A DNA stretch of 64,000 bases from Peribacillus faecalis (GTDB lineage Bacteria; Bacillota; Bacilli; Bacillales; DSM-1321). The DNA is taken from assembly GCF_014712675.1 (NCBI RefSeq), contig NZ_JACXSI010000005.1:1-64000 (forward strand), read 5' to 3'. The notes below the pieces were generated by a model. The model saw only the letters and a list, made by a program, of their open reading frames with translations, ran no database searches and had not been told where the DNA came from. A program made the position numbers and the translations under genes. Shown here one piece after another: positions 16,428 to 24,892 of this stretch. Every line of letters starts with the position of its first letter. The first letter of the stretch is position 1.

Positions 16428-17203
16428 TTAAGCGCTATAGCCGCCATCAACATTGATAATCTGTCCGCTCACATAACTTGAAGCATCTGATACAAGGAAA
16501 GAAACGACATCAGCTATTTCTTTTAGTTTTCCTCGGCGCGATAATGGAGTTTGATTAAGAACAGTAGTCACTAAATTACGAGTTATTTCATCTCCAAAAT
16601 CAAAGTTTTTATGAATGCTGTCCGTTTCGGTTACCCCTGGTGCAACCCCATTAACTCGAATCCCATCTGGGCCATATTCACGAGCTGCCATTCGAAGAAG
16701 TCCTTCAACAGCCATTTTAGGAATAGTAGACAAACCATCGTATTCAACTGTACGCCTAATCACATTTGTCAGGAAAAGTACAATCGAACCTCCTCCTTCT
16801 TGCTGGAGCAACGGTATTCCATACTTTAAAATATTATAAGTGCCAATAACATCTGTCTCGATAATAGAGCGAAATAAATCATCTTCGTATTCTGTGATTT
16901 TCTTAATCTTAAACGGTGTTCCAATCGCAGAAACAATTGAATCGATTCCGCCCCATTGTTCTTTCAGTAAGTTGTAAAAGGAAATGACAGATTCGCTGTC
17001 ATTAATATCAACTTTACCAATGTTCACTTCTCCGCCTTTAGCCCGGATAGCTTTAGCTGTGGCTTCTGCTTTTTCCCTATTGGAATTATAGGCAATCATA
17101 ATTGCTGCATTTTCAGCGAGTTTTGCTGAAATAGCCCCACCTTGCGCACCGCTTCCTCCAAAAATTACAATTCGCCTTTTATTATTTAAAGTATTCGTAA
17201 CAT
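16428..17203 (-). CDS. SDR-like oxidoreductase with apparent 5' frameshift
   Basis: The body (from 17099) and the codons before it encode an SDR: IVIFGGSGAQGG for the nucleotide turn, then MIAYNSNREKAE and GQIINVDGGYSA at the end. However, that frame has no ATG, GTG or TTG between an in-frame stop and the GGSGAQGG region. The only well-placed start, ATG 17203 behind AGAGGTG, is one frame off and hits TAA after five codons. One base missing from the TTT run near 17189 would explain this. The active-site Tyr is also displaced (YDGLSTIPK, Tyr-x7-Lys). Either a decayed gene, a sequencing error, or use of a rare ATT start. Confidence 0.7.
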
Positions 17204-17281
17204 TTCACCTCTTATCGGATTTTAATATATTTACACTTAATAATTTGATTATTCAGATAAAAGTCTTAAAAATGGTGCTGG

Positions 17282-17313
17282 AAGGGGCTACAGTGTTTAC
17301 TGTATTCCCCCTT
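17282..17313. terminator. Hairpin between tetR and the SDR trio
   Basis: AAGGGGCTACAGT pairs with ACTGTATTCCCCCTT around a GTTT loop, with a small internal mismatch. On the minus strand the T-run comes about nine bases after the stem, so termination may be partial. It lies 23 bp past the tetR stop and could lower expression of the SDR genes behind it. Confidence 0.5.
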
Positions 17314-17335
17314 GTTCTTTCCGCATGGAAAAGAG

Positions 17336-17944
17336 TTAATTAGAGGATTCATTTGGCATAATCCCATACTTTATAAAATCCATTACTTCATCAATTAATT
17401 GATCATCAACTTCCTTTTCATCCCACAAAACCCATTTCAACCCAATGTAATTTGTAATGCCCATAAAACTATATACAAGCATTTCTGCATTAACTGCTCT
17501 AATCTCTCCATTTGCTATGGAATCTTCAAGACGGGCAATGTAAGGTTTTGCAAACTTCTCTATTATTCTGCGGTGAAGTTCTTTGTCAACATATTCTGCT
17601 TGCGGAAATAGACTCAGCCAGTATGGTCTTGCTTTTAGGAACTCAAAAAATGCTTTAAACCCTTCTCTTTCGATTTCAATTCTATTTTCTAGTCCTGCTG
17701 TCCGTCTTTTTAATTTATGCATCAATTCTCCTTGCATATCTAAAAGAAGAGCTTCAAAGATTTGATATTTCGATTCGAAATAAGTATAAAAGTTTCCGAG
17801 TGATACCCCCGCATGCTTAGTAATTTCTGTAATGCTGCTTTGATGGTACCCTTCTTTTCCAATTATATATTCCGCTGAGCGCAGAAGCTTATTTCTTGTT
17901 TGAATTCCTCTATTCGTTTTAGGCATTAAATGCTCATTTGACAA
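17336..17944 (-). CDS. TetR family transcriptional regulator (copy 1)
   Basis: 202-aa repressor-type protein: an N-terminal helix-turn-helix (ITEITKHAGVSLGNFYTYF) and a C-terminal ligand/dimer domain (RPYWLSLFPQAEYVDKELH, YSFMGITNYIGLKWVLW). The frame can be extended upstream, but the TTG at 17944 behind GAGGGGG matches the N-terminus of its sister at 22856 (SNEHLMPKTNRG against SQTNLKPKTNRG). A sigma-A-like promoter and a TGAATCA operator lie just upstream, so it probably represses itself and the cluster. The ligand is likely a CoA ester or acid of the pathway (inference). Confidence 0.9.
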   Translation of the reverse strand: MSNEHLMPKTNRGIQTRNKLLRSAEYIIGKEGYHQSSITEITKHAGVSLGNFYTYFESKYQIFEALLLDMQGELMHKLKRRTAGLENRIEIEREGFKAFFEFLKARPYWLSLFPQAEYVDKELHRRIIEKFAKPYIARLEDSIANGEIRAVNAEMLVYSFMGITNYIGLKWVLWDEKEVDDQLIDEVMDFIKYGIMPNESSN

Positions 17945-17971
17945 TTGATTTCCCCCTCGATAATTATAACT

Positions 17972-17985
17972 TGAATCAGGTTTCA
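17972..17985 (-). promoter_or_regulatory. TGAATCAGGTTTCA operator of tetR copy 1
   Basis: 14-bp operator 28 bp upstream of the tetR start and just downstream of the -10, where it would cover the transcription start. This placement supports autoregulation and makes this TetR, or its sister, the best candidate binder for all five sites. Confidence 0.72.
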
Positions 17986-17991
17986 ATTATA

Positions 17992-18020
17992 ATTATAAGA
18001 GAGGATTTAGGTTTTCTCAA
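17992..18020 (-). promoter_or_regulatory. Sigma-A type promoter of tetR copy 1
   Basis: On the minus strand TTGAGA (18015-18020), a 17-bp spacer and a perfect TATAAT (17992-17997). A second TATAAT overlaps immediately downstream. Transcription would start inside the operator at 17972-17985. Confidence 0.7.
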
Positions 18021-18160
18021 TAATTAAATATTTTCTGCATATAGTTATTCATTGCTATCATTGACTTCTTCCTAAACCTCTTTCCGTAATTTTTATAAAT
18101 CTTATTAAATGAATGACTTGATCCGCGGTTTATTAAGGGTAAAATCATTTTATTCAAAAA

Positions 18161-19747
18161 TTAACGTAACACTTTAAAGCCGACACTTTCACGATCCCAT
18201 GTATCTTCAGTTATACCTTCCTCACGCAACTTATATTTTTGTACTCTTTGAGAGGGGGTTCGAGGGAACTCTTTAACGAATCTGACAAAGCGAGGAATTG
18301 CAAAGTAAGCCATTCGCAGCTGACAAAAATTCAGCAGTTCTTCTGGTGTAAGTTCCTCTCCGTCTTTCACAATGACAACAGCCATTACTTCTTCTTCACC
18401 CAAATTTGACGGAACACCAATTGCGGCTGAATCAAGGACTTTTGGATGATCATTAAGAACTACTTCAACTTCAAATGAAGAAATGTTTTCACCGCGTCTT
18501 CTAATAGCATCTTTTTGGCGATCAAGAAAATAAATATACCCATCTTTGTCCATCCGGCCTCGATCCCCAGTGTGGAACCACAAATTCTTCCAGCTGTTTA
18601 TCGTTGCTTCAGGCATTTTATAATATCCCGTAAACATGATGCCTGGCTCTTTTGGTCTGACAACAATTTCTCCAGCTACACCAGGAGGGCACGGATGGCC
18701 TTCTTCGTCATGTATTTCTACATCGTAATAAGGTGCGGCAATTCCGCAAGACCCTATGCGGAATGTTTCAGACGGGTTATTCGTTACAGTTCCAAGCTCA
18801 GTTAAACCATATATTTCACTAATTTGAACACCGTAGCGTTTTTGAAAGTCATCATAGAGATCAAGCGGCGTAGGTCCTCCAAAAGCTTTACGTACAACAT
18901 GATTCTTGTCATCGGGGCGTTCTGGCTGTTTCATAAGCATGGTGATCAGCGATCCCATAAAATTAAATGCAGTTATCTTCTCTTTTCGGCAAATATCCCA
19001 GAATCTTGATGCTGAGAACTTATCATGTAAAACAACATCACAATCTGCTAATAGTGCAGCAAGAACGGTTGTATAACGGGCATTTGCATGAAATAACGGA
19101 AATACAGTAAATAATCGATCGTTTGGACCATACTTCATTACATCACAACAGTTTGAAGCATTCCTGAAATTTGATTTATGTGTAAGTACAACGCCCTTAG
19201 ATGGCCCTGTAGTTCCCGAAGTAAAAAGAATAAGAGACGGGTCAGTCGGTTTGATATCTGCATCTATGTTCGCATCACTTGCTCTATCAAGAATATTATT
19301 GAAAGAATGAGCAGTAATGAAACTTGGAATGGCTTCATCATAATCTCCTACAATAATGATATGGCGGATATATGTCAGATCGTCTAGTATATCAATTAAG
19401 CGATTAAACCATTGTGAAGATATAATAATTGCTTGACACTCGGCTTTATTTAAGATATATGTCAGCAGCTTTCCCCGGAACGCAACATTAATCGGAACTT
19501 CAATTACTCCAATCTTCGCCAATCCGAGCCAAGTATATAAAACTTCCGGAGAGTTCGGAAGCATCGAGGCACAGGTTTGACCTTTCTCAAGCCCTAATCC
19601 GCTTATAAAATTGGCCACTTTATTTCCGTTGCGATTGAATTGGTCATAAGTAATTTCTGTATTTTCAAAACGAACAAATCTAGCATGTGGTTTTACTGAT
19701 GCGCGATGCTCCACTACAGCCTTAAATGTTTCTACTCCACTGTACAT
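18161..19747 (-). CDS. Acyl-CoA ligase (CaiC/FadD-like, AMP-binding)
   Basis: 528-aa adenylate-forming enzyme that activates an acid to acyl-CoA. Motifs: FTSGTTGPSKGVVLTHKS, EIYGLTELGT, WFHTGDRGRMDKDGY, FLDRQKDAIRRRGENIS. The C-terminal segment is RTPSQRVQKYKLRE, so the catalytic Lys stands in the QRVQKYK form typical of carnitine/crotonobetaine-type ligases rather than in SGK. ATG at 19747 behind AGAGGAG. It ends a run of genes reaching from the TRAP transporter (31187) and is the second ligase of the cluster. Confidence 0.9.
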   Translation of the reverse strand: MYSGVETFKAVVEHRASVKPHARFVRFENTEITYDQFNRNGNKVANFISGLGLEKGQTCASMLPNSPEVLYTWLGLAKIGVIEVPINVAFRGKLLTYILNKAECQAIIISSQWFNRLIDILDDLTYIRHIIIVGDYDEAIPSFITAHSFNNILDRASDANIDADIKPTDPSLILFTSGTTGPSKGVVLTHKSNFRNASNCCDVMKYGPNDRLFTVFPLFHANARYTTVLAALLADCDVVLHDKFSASRFWDICRKEKITAFNFMGSLITMLMKQPERPDDKNHVVRKAFGGPTPLDLYDDFQKRYGVQISEIYGLTELGTVTNNPSETFRIGSCGIAAPYYDVEIHDEEGHPCPPGVAGEIVVRPKEPGIMFTGYYKMPEATINSWKNLWFHTGDRGRMDKDGYIYFLDRQKDAIRRRGENISSFEVEVVLNDHPKVLDSAAIGVPSNLGEEEVMAVVIVKDGEELTPEELLNFCQLRMAYFAIPRFVRFVKEFPRTPSQRVQKYKLREEGITEDTWDRESVGFKVLR

Positions 19748-19789
19748 AGTATCACTCCTCTTGTACTTTTTCTCTATTCACTATATTTA

Positions 19790-20212
19790 TTAAGCTTTTG
19801 AAAAACCTAAGTACGTTTGAGAACCTCTCTTATAGTAGACAGCTTTCACAGGCATACCCGCATATAAATTTACACACTCTTCACTAGGAATGAACCTGCC
19901 CAAAACACGTGGACCTTCAGTTAATTGAACGGTTAAGATTGTATAAGGCACATCATCTGAAAAAGCGGGATCAAAAGCACGATGAATTCCTACCCAAGAA
20001 TAGACTTTTCCTAATCCAGATGCCTTTTCCCATTTCCAGTTTGTACTTGCACAGTATGGACAACGTTGCATAGCAGGGAACCAATGCTTTTCACAGTCAC
20101 TGCAAGACTGTACATAGAGTTTGTGATTATTGATCCCTTCCCACCAGAAAGCACTTTCCGGTGTTTTTTCTATATGAATCTCCTTGTTTCCTATGTTTTG
20201 TTGATGAGCCAC
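19790..20212 (-). CDS. Zn-ribbon OB-fold protein (DUF35)
   Basis: 140-aa zinc-ribbon/OB protein. Cysteines in CSDCEKHWFPAMQRCPYC (C-x2-C-x10-C-x2-C), then GLGKVYSWVGIHRAFDPAF and VPYTILTVQL. GTG start at 20212 with GGAGGGATTAAGG upstream. Only two bases separate it from the stop of the thiolase-like gene, so the two are almost certainly made together. By analogy with ChsH2-Ltp2 it should form a complex with that protein, which lacks the thiolase Cys. Confidence 0.9.
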   Translation of the reverse strand: MAHQQNIGNKEIHIEKTPESAFWWEGINNHKLYVQSCSDCEKHWFPAMQRCPYCASTNWKWEKASGLGKVYSWVGIHRAFDPAFSDDVPYTILTVQLTEGPRVLGRFIPSEECVNLYAGMPVKAVYYKRGSQTYLGFSKA

Positions 20213-20214
20213 CC

Positions 20215-21384
20215 TTAATCCCTCCTTAATAGTAGAGCCGAGCCGTCAACTTGGTTGCCGCTTGTTACTACGCCGATATTAGCTTTTGGAACTTGTCTAG
20301 CACCGCCGCGCCCTTGTATTTGCAGAACAGCTTCAGCTAGCGTGTTCATCCCATGTACATATCCTTCGCAAAGAAGTCCGCCGTGTGTGTTAACTGGAAG
20401 ACGTCCATTAAGACCTGTTTCCCCTGCTCTAATAAACGTACCTGCTTCCCCGCGACCAACAAGACCTAATCCTTCCATGGCAAATAAAACTGAACTAGAA
20501 AAACAATCGTATAATTCCGCAAAATCCACATCGCTTGGCTTAAGTCCTGCACTATCAAATAGTGGTTTCGATAATATATTTGTGTAATTTGTTGAAATAT
20601 CGTTCCATAGTAAACTATCATTCATATCAAGACCTGATCTATGTCCGCGAACATAAGCTGCACCCTCTATAACGGCTGGCGTATGCCGTAACTTACGAGC
20701 ATTCTTTAATGAAGTTACTAACATGGCACAAGCTCCATCTACCTCCGAAGTACAATCTACTTTTCTGAATGGATCGGCAATCATCGGACTTTCCAAATAA
20801 TCTTCAAATGTCAAAGGCTTTTTAACAATGGCACGCTCATTCAGCATAGCGTATTTTCGCTGCGCAATAGGCACAGCTGCAATATCCTCTGTCGTTGCCC
20901 CAGTTTCAATCATGTATCGTCTCGCCCACATAGCTCCATAGGCCGGCTGCCCGATGTATCCGATAGGATCACGATATTGTGCTGCATCACCTGCAACGTG
21001 CATACCACCGATACGTTTACCGCTTCGTCCGTTTAAGGCTCGAAAGACTAATACATTTTCAGCCAAACCTGCTTCAATCGCCATTGCTGCTAGCATGACA
21101 GTATATGCCGGGGCCTGACCGCCTATATTCAAATTAAGAATATAATTTTGCTTCGGCAAAGCTAACCCTGTAGCTACAGTTTCACTTGATACGGAGTCAC
21201 CTAACACACTAAAACTAATAACTCCATCCACCTCTTTTAATTCCATACCGGCATCAAATACTGCTTTGGAACAGGCTTCAGTAGCAAGATCAAGAACAGA
21301 TCTACCTGACTGTCTTGTAAATTCCGTATATCCTACCCCAACAATGGCGGTGTTTCCAAGAAAATCTGGTCGTTTTTTTGTCAA
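20215..21384 (-). CDS. Cys-less thiolase-like protein (Ltp-type, probable aldolase)
   Basis: 389-aa thiolase-fold protein in which the nucleophilic Cys is missing: aligning AIEAG with AIKSG of the paralogue at 13095 puts Gly89 (NIGGQAPAYTV) at the Cys80 position. Other blocks are kept: ELYDCFSSSVLFAMEGLG and NTHGGLLCEGYVHGMN. Such proteins (Ltp2) with a DUF35 partner cleave beta-hydroxyacyl-CoAs by retro-aldol reaction instead of thiolysis. TTG start at 21384 behind TTAGGAGTGA. It is followed directly by its DUF35 partner. Confidence 0.87.
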   Translation of the reverse strand: MTKKRPDFLGNTAIVGVGYTEFTRQSGRSVLDLATEACSKAVFDAGMELKEVDGVISFSVLGDSVSSETVATGLALPKQNYILNLNIGGQAPAYTVMLAAMAIEAGLAENVLVFRALNGRSGKRIGGMHVAGDAAQYRDPIGYIGQPAYGAMWARRYMIETGATTEDIAAVPIAQRKYAMLNERAIVKKPLTFEDYLESPMIADPFRKVDCTSEVDGACAMLVTSLKNARKLRHTPAVIEGAAYVRGHRSGLDMNDSLLWNDISTNYTNILSKPLFDSAGLKPSDVDFAELYDCFSSSVLFAMEGLGLVGRGEAGTFIRAGETGLNGRLPVNTHGGLLCEGYVHGMNTLAEAVLQIQGRGGARQVPKANIGVVTSGNQVDGSALLLRRD

Positions 21385-21445
21385 AAACCGTTCACTCCTA
21401 ACTTAATTAATATAGAGTTTGCAAAATACCGAAAACCTTTCCTTT

Positions 21446-22249
21446 TTAATCTACGTTTCTAGTATATTGGCTAGCTCCTTGACCTCCATCAATCGGAATC
21501 ACTACGCCGTTTATAAACGAAGCTTCTCCTGATAAAAGAAAAGCAACTAAACGGGCTACTTCTTCTGGTTTTCCGAGCCTTTTAGCCGGGATTTGATCAG
21601 CATGTTTTTTGGCCAGGAACTCCCAACCTTCGGAATTCATAGATTTAAAATTCTTTATAAGCATATTTGTTAAAATTGGACCTGGTGCAATCGCATTTAC
21701 ACTTATACCAAACTCGGCATATTCGATTGCAGCTGATTTTGTTAATCCAGCTACCCCGTGTTTTGCTGCTACATAGCCAGGCTTATCTGAAATCCCGCGG
21801 ATGCCCGCAACAGAAGCTGTGTTAACAATAAACCCCTTCTCTTGCTTCTTCATATACTTGAGTACGTATTTTAATCCATAAAAAACAGCATTCAAATTAA
21901 CAGCAATTAATTTTGAAAACAGCTCACTATCATATTCGGCTGTCGGGGCATTTTCACCAGACATACCGGCATTATTGAAAAAACCATGAATTTCACGGTA
22001 TTCATCAATGGTATTTTCAACATATGTTTTCACCGATTCCTGATTGGTAACATCTGCTTGTGTAACGATAATTTGGGTATCAAGTGCACTCTCTAAAATC
22101 AGACTCTTTGTCTCATTAAGTGTTTCTAAGTTTATATCTACAAGAGAAAGTTTCGCTCCCTCAGAAGCCAATTGAATAGCTGCAGCACGGCCCAAGCCTG
22201 ATCCAGCCCCTGTAATCAACACTGCTTTATCAGTAAAACGTTTAACCAT
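21446..22249 (-). CDS. SDR family oxidoreductase
   Basis: Classical SDR of 267 aa: TGAGSGLGR, LVDINLE (NAD type), NNAGMSGEN, ASVAG...YVAAKHGV and a C-terminal GVVIPIDGGQGA. The ATG at 22249 is chosen because of GAGGGGGGAAACTC before it; its first eight bases overlap the end of tetR copy 2, so translation is probably coupled to the regulator. It lies upstream of the Cys-less thiolase and could form or consume the hydroxyacyl-CoA cleaved by it (inference). Confidence 0.88.
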   Translation of the reverse strand: MVKRFTDKAVLITGAGSGLGRAAAIQLASEGAKLSLVDINLETLNETKSLILESALDTQIIVTQADVTNQESVKTYVENTIDEYREIHGFFNNAGMSGENAPTAEYDSELFSKLIAVNLNAVFYGLKYVLKYMKKQEKGFIVNTASVAGIRGISDKPGYVAAKHGVAGLTKSAAIEYAEFGISVNAIAPGPILTNMLIKNFKSMNSEGWEFLAKKHADQIPAKRLGKPEEVARLVAFLLSGEASFINGVVIPIDGGQGASQYTRNVD

Positions 22250-22856
22250 GAGTTTCCCCCCTCTGCTTAACAATCCCATTTTTAATAAAGTCCATTATGT
22301 CATCTATAAACTTCTCATTAATCTCTTTTTGATCCCATAGTACCCATTTCATCCCGACATAATTAGTAATTCCCATAAAAGAATACACGAGCATTACTGA
22401 GTTTAAATTTCTAATCTCTTCATTGCTCATCGATTTCTCAATTCGATGAATATATAAATCCGCAAACTTTACTAAAACTTTACGGTGAAGTTTTTTATCG
22501 ACAAACTCGGCTTGCGGGAACAAACTATACCAGTACGGTCTTTTTTTCAAAAAGTCAAATAATGCTTTAAAACCTTCTCGCTCTACATCTATCCTATTTT
22601 CTATTCCCTCAGTTCTTTCTTTAATCAGCTTTATAAGTTCCCTCTGCATTTCCCAGAGGAGGCATTCAAATATTTGATATTTCGATTCAAAATAAGTGTA
22701 GAAGTTTCCAAGTGACACTCCCGCTCTTTGTGTGATTGCAGTAATACTGCTATTGTGATAACCGTATTTTCCAATGATGTATTCTGCAGATAGCAGAAGT
22801 TTTTTCCTCGTTTGATGACCTCTATTTGTTTTTGGTTTTAAATTTGTTTGTGACAA
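22242..22856 (-). CDS. TetR family transcriptional regulator (copy 2)
   Basis: 204-aa sister of the regulator at 17336. From GVSLGNFYTYFESKYQIF onward the DNA-reading helices are identical, and most of the C-terminal domain is conserved (RPYWYSLFPQAEFVDKKLHR). TTG start at 22856 with AGAGGAGG eight bases upstream. No good copy of TGAATCA-NN-TTTCA lies in front of it, so its own control may differ, but it should recognise the same sites. It overlaps the next SDR gene by 8 bp. Ligand-binding differences may let the two sense different intermediates. Confidence 0.9.
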   Translation of the reverse strand: MSQTNLKPKTNRGHQTRKKLLLSAEYIIGKYGYHNSSITAITQRAGVSLGNFYTYFESKYQIFECLLWEMQRELIKLIKERTEGIENRIDVEREGFKALFDFLKKRPYWYSLFPQAEFVDKKLHRKVLVKFADLYIHRIEKSMSNEEIRNLNSVMLVYSFMGITNYVGMKWVLWDQKEINEKFIDDIMDFIKNGIVKQRGETHG

Positions 22857-22932
22857 AAAGCAGGCCTCCTCTTTACATAGTCACTCCCTTGCTTCTTTTA
22901 AAATTGGATTCTGCTGTAATAGTTCCAATATA

Positions 22933-23694
22933 TTATTCTGAAGTTACCCCTCCATCAATGCTGATTGTTTGACCGGTCATAAAATTAGAAGCATCCGATG
23001 CCAAGTACAATGCCATGGCTGCAATATCAGAAGGTTGACCTAAATGCCTAAGCGGAATCATCCTCAACATTTTTTGTAACAGTTTTTCATCTGAGACCTC
23101 TTCTGTATTTATGTCAGTACTGATGAGCCCTGGCGCGATTCCATTCACAAAAATTCCATATCGGGCCCATTCAGAAGCAAGAGATTTAGTCAAGTGGATA
23201 ACAGCAGCTTTACTGGCACCATAAGGGGCAATTCTTTTGAATGTCTTTATTCCCCCTATGGAAGAGACATTGATGATTTTGCCTTTTTCTTGCTTTATCA
23301 TGATTTTAGCCGCTTCCTGACAAGAGAAGAACAGTCCCCTAATATTAATATCAAACATCGTATCCCAATCTTCTTTTGTAACTTCAATAGAAGGTTTAGT
23401 GATACTAACACCAGCATTGTTAACCAGTATATCTAATTTCCCAAATTCATCTTCTATTTGTTTATACATATTAGCAATGTCTTCTAAGTTCGCCATATCA
23501 CAGCTGATTGCCATTGCATTCCCGCCTGATTGAATTACTTCTTCCGCAACCTTTTGGCAATCATTTATATTACGGCTTGCAATAATAACAGTAGCTCCTT
23601 GGGCAGCATAGGTTTTAACAATCTGTCTCCCTATACCGCGACTGCCTCCTGTAATTAATGCGATTTTATTGGTCAAATTAAATAGTTCGTTCAA
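22933..23694 (-). CDS. SDR family oxidoreductase (FabG-like)
   Basis: 253-aa classical SDR with TGGSRGIGR, an ASRN loop that suggests NADP use, NNAGVS, SSIGG...YGASKAAV and the terminal GQTISIDGG. It resembles 3-ketoacyl reductases and gluconate/alcohol dehydrogenases; the exact reaction is open. TTG start at 23694 behind AGGAGG. It follows the second kinase/ACAD pair by 58 bp and precedes tetR copy 2. Confidence 0.87.
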   Translation of the reverse strand: MNELFNLTNKIALITGGSRGIGRQIVKTYAAQGATVIIASRNINDCQKVAEEVIQSGGNAMAISCDMANLEDIANMYKQIEDEFGKLDILVNNAGVSITKPSIEVTKEDWDTMFDINIRGLFFSCQEAAKIMIKQEKGKIINVSSIGGIKTFKRIAPYGASKAAVIHLTKSLASEWARYGIFVNGIAPGLISTDINTEEVSDEKLLQKMLRMIPLRHLGQPSDIAAMALYLASDASNFMTGQTISIDGGVTSE

Positions 23695-23752
23695 ATGTCT
23701 AACCTCCTCTAAATATTAATAACTGCCAAAGGCCATAAGCTCCTAAATATTT

Positions 23753-24826
23753 TTAAAACTTTTTTGTGGTGATGATTTCATTCGCATACTCCATCAAACT
23801 TCTAACAGAGTGATCTAGTGTGGCAAATCGGCTGTCGTTTGTCTGTCCATGAAACCATCTATAATATATTTGTTGTGTGACAACAGCAATTTTAAAATAG
23901 GTAAATGCCATGTAGAAATGAAGTGGAGGTATATCTTGGCCAGTTTTTAATGAGTAACGATGAATGTACTCATCACGAGTAATGAATCCTGCAGATGTGC
24001 TCAAAGAAGGTAAACATTCTTTTACGCTTTCCCAATCATTAGGTTGCGTCCAATACCCTAATGCGGCAGCTAAATCAAATAACGGGTCAGCAATTGTGGC
24101 CAATTCCCAATCAAATACAGCTTCTACTTTCCCGACATTTTGTTCCGAAAACATCATATTGTTAAGTTTGTAATCATTGTGAATGATTGTAGCATTATGC
24201 GAAGAAGGGATATTTTCGACGAACCATTTTCCAAGCACCTCGAAATAAGGAATATTATGTGTTTTACTTCTCTCATACCTTTTTATCCAATTGTGTACTT
24301 GTCTTTCAACGAAACCTTCAGGACGACCGAAATTCTCTAAGCCTGCTTCCCTGTAATCAATTTGATGAAGTTGTACTAGTGTATCAACAGCCGCATATGA
24401 TATTTGTTTGCATTTTTCTTCTGTTACAGTAAAGCCTTGCGGAAATTTTCCATCAAAAACTAAACCATTTTTCCGTTCCATCACATAGAACGGAACACCA
24501 ATTAATGATTCATCGTCACATAAAACGTATGTTTCCGGAACATACGGAAACACCGTATACAGCTTATCTAATAATGAGAACTCCCTTTTCATATCATGCG
24601 CTCTTGGAGGTAAAGGTCCTAAAGGAGGGCGCCGCATGACTGCTTCGACACCTCCGCTTCGAAGCAAATAAGTTAAATTGGAATACCCTGCTGAAAACTG
24701 AGTTACCTCAAGTGGTTCATCTGGCCACCAATCCAGATATTTCAATAGAAAGGATTGAATCGCTTCCCGATCAAAGTCTTCTCCTTCTCGAACAGAAGTG
24801 GTCACATTCTTCTCATTCATATTCAT
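23753..24826 (-). CDS. APH-type phosphotransferase paired with an ACAD (second copy)
   Basis: 357-aa kinase-fold paralogue of the protein at 3360. The same signatures recur: PPLGPLPPRAHDMKRE, HNDYKLNN and FDWELATIADPLFDLA. Predicted to phosphorylate a hydroxyacyl-CoA, as shown for LvaA and the kinase half of ACAD10/11. The ATG at 24826 is preferred over an upstream TTG because a GAAAGGCGG lies before it; this choice is uncertain. It follows its ACAD by 66 bp, keeping the order ACAD then kinase found in the first pair. Confidence 0.85.
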   Translation of the reverse strand: MNMNEKNVTTSVREGEDFDREAIQSFLLKYLDWWPDEPLEVTQFSAGYSNLTYLLRSGGVEAVMRRPPLGPLPPRAHDMKREFSLLDKLYTVFPYVPETYVLCDDESLIGVPFYVMERKNGLVFDGKFPQGFTVTEEKCKQISYAAVDTLVQLHQIDYREAGLENFGRPEGFVERQVHNWIKRYERSKTHNIPYFEVLGKWFVENIPSSHNATIIHNDYKLNNMMFSEQNVGKVEAVFDWELATIADPLFDLAAALGYWTQPNDWESVKECLPSLSTSAGFITRDEYIHRYSLKTGQDIPPLHFYMAFTYFKIAVVTQQIYYRWFHGQTNDSRFATLDHSVRSLMEYANEIITTKKF

Positions 24827-24892
24827 TTTATGACCGCCTTTCATCAATTTTATTTAACCTGGTGAATTCTAAAAATAGCTAGGTGAAATATT

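Noticed and set aside
17189-17203. Programmed -1 frameshift in the SDR gene
   Set aside because: The sequence around CTT TAA has no X-XXY-YYZ slippery heptamer and no following structure was seen; a mutation or sequencing error is simpler.
18108-18116. FadR-like half-site TGAATGA
   Set aside because: Only one half is present; the second half TCATTCA is missing at the needed distance.
22896-22911. Degenerate TGAATCA-like site before tetR copy 2
   Set aside because: AGAATCC-AA-TTTTA differs at three of twelve informative positions, and no -10 abuts it.
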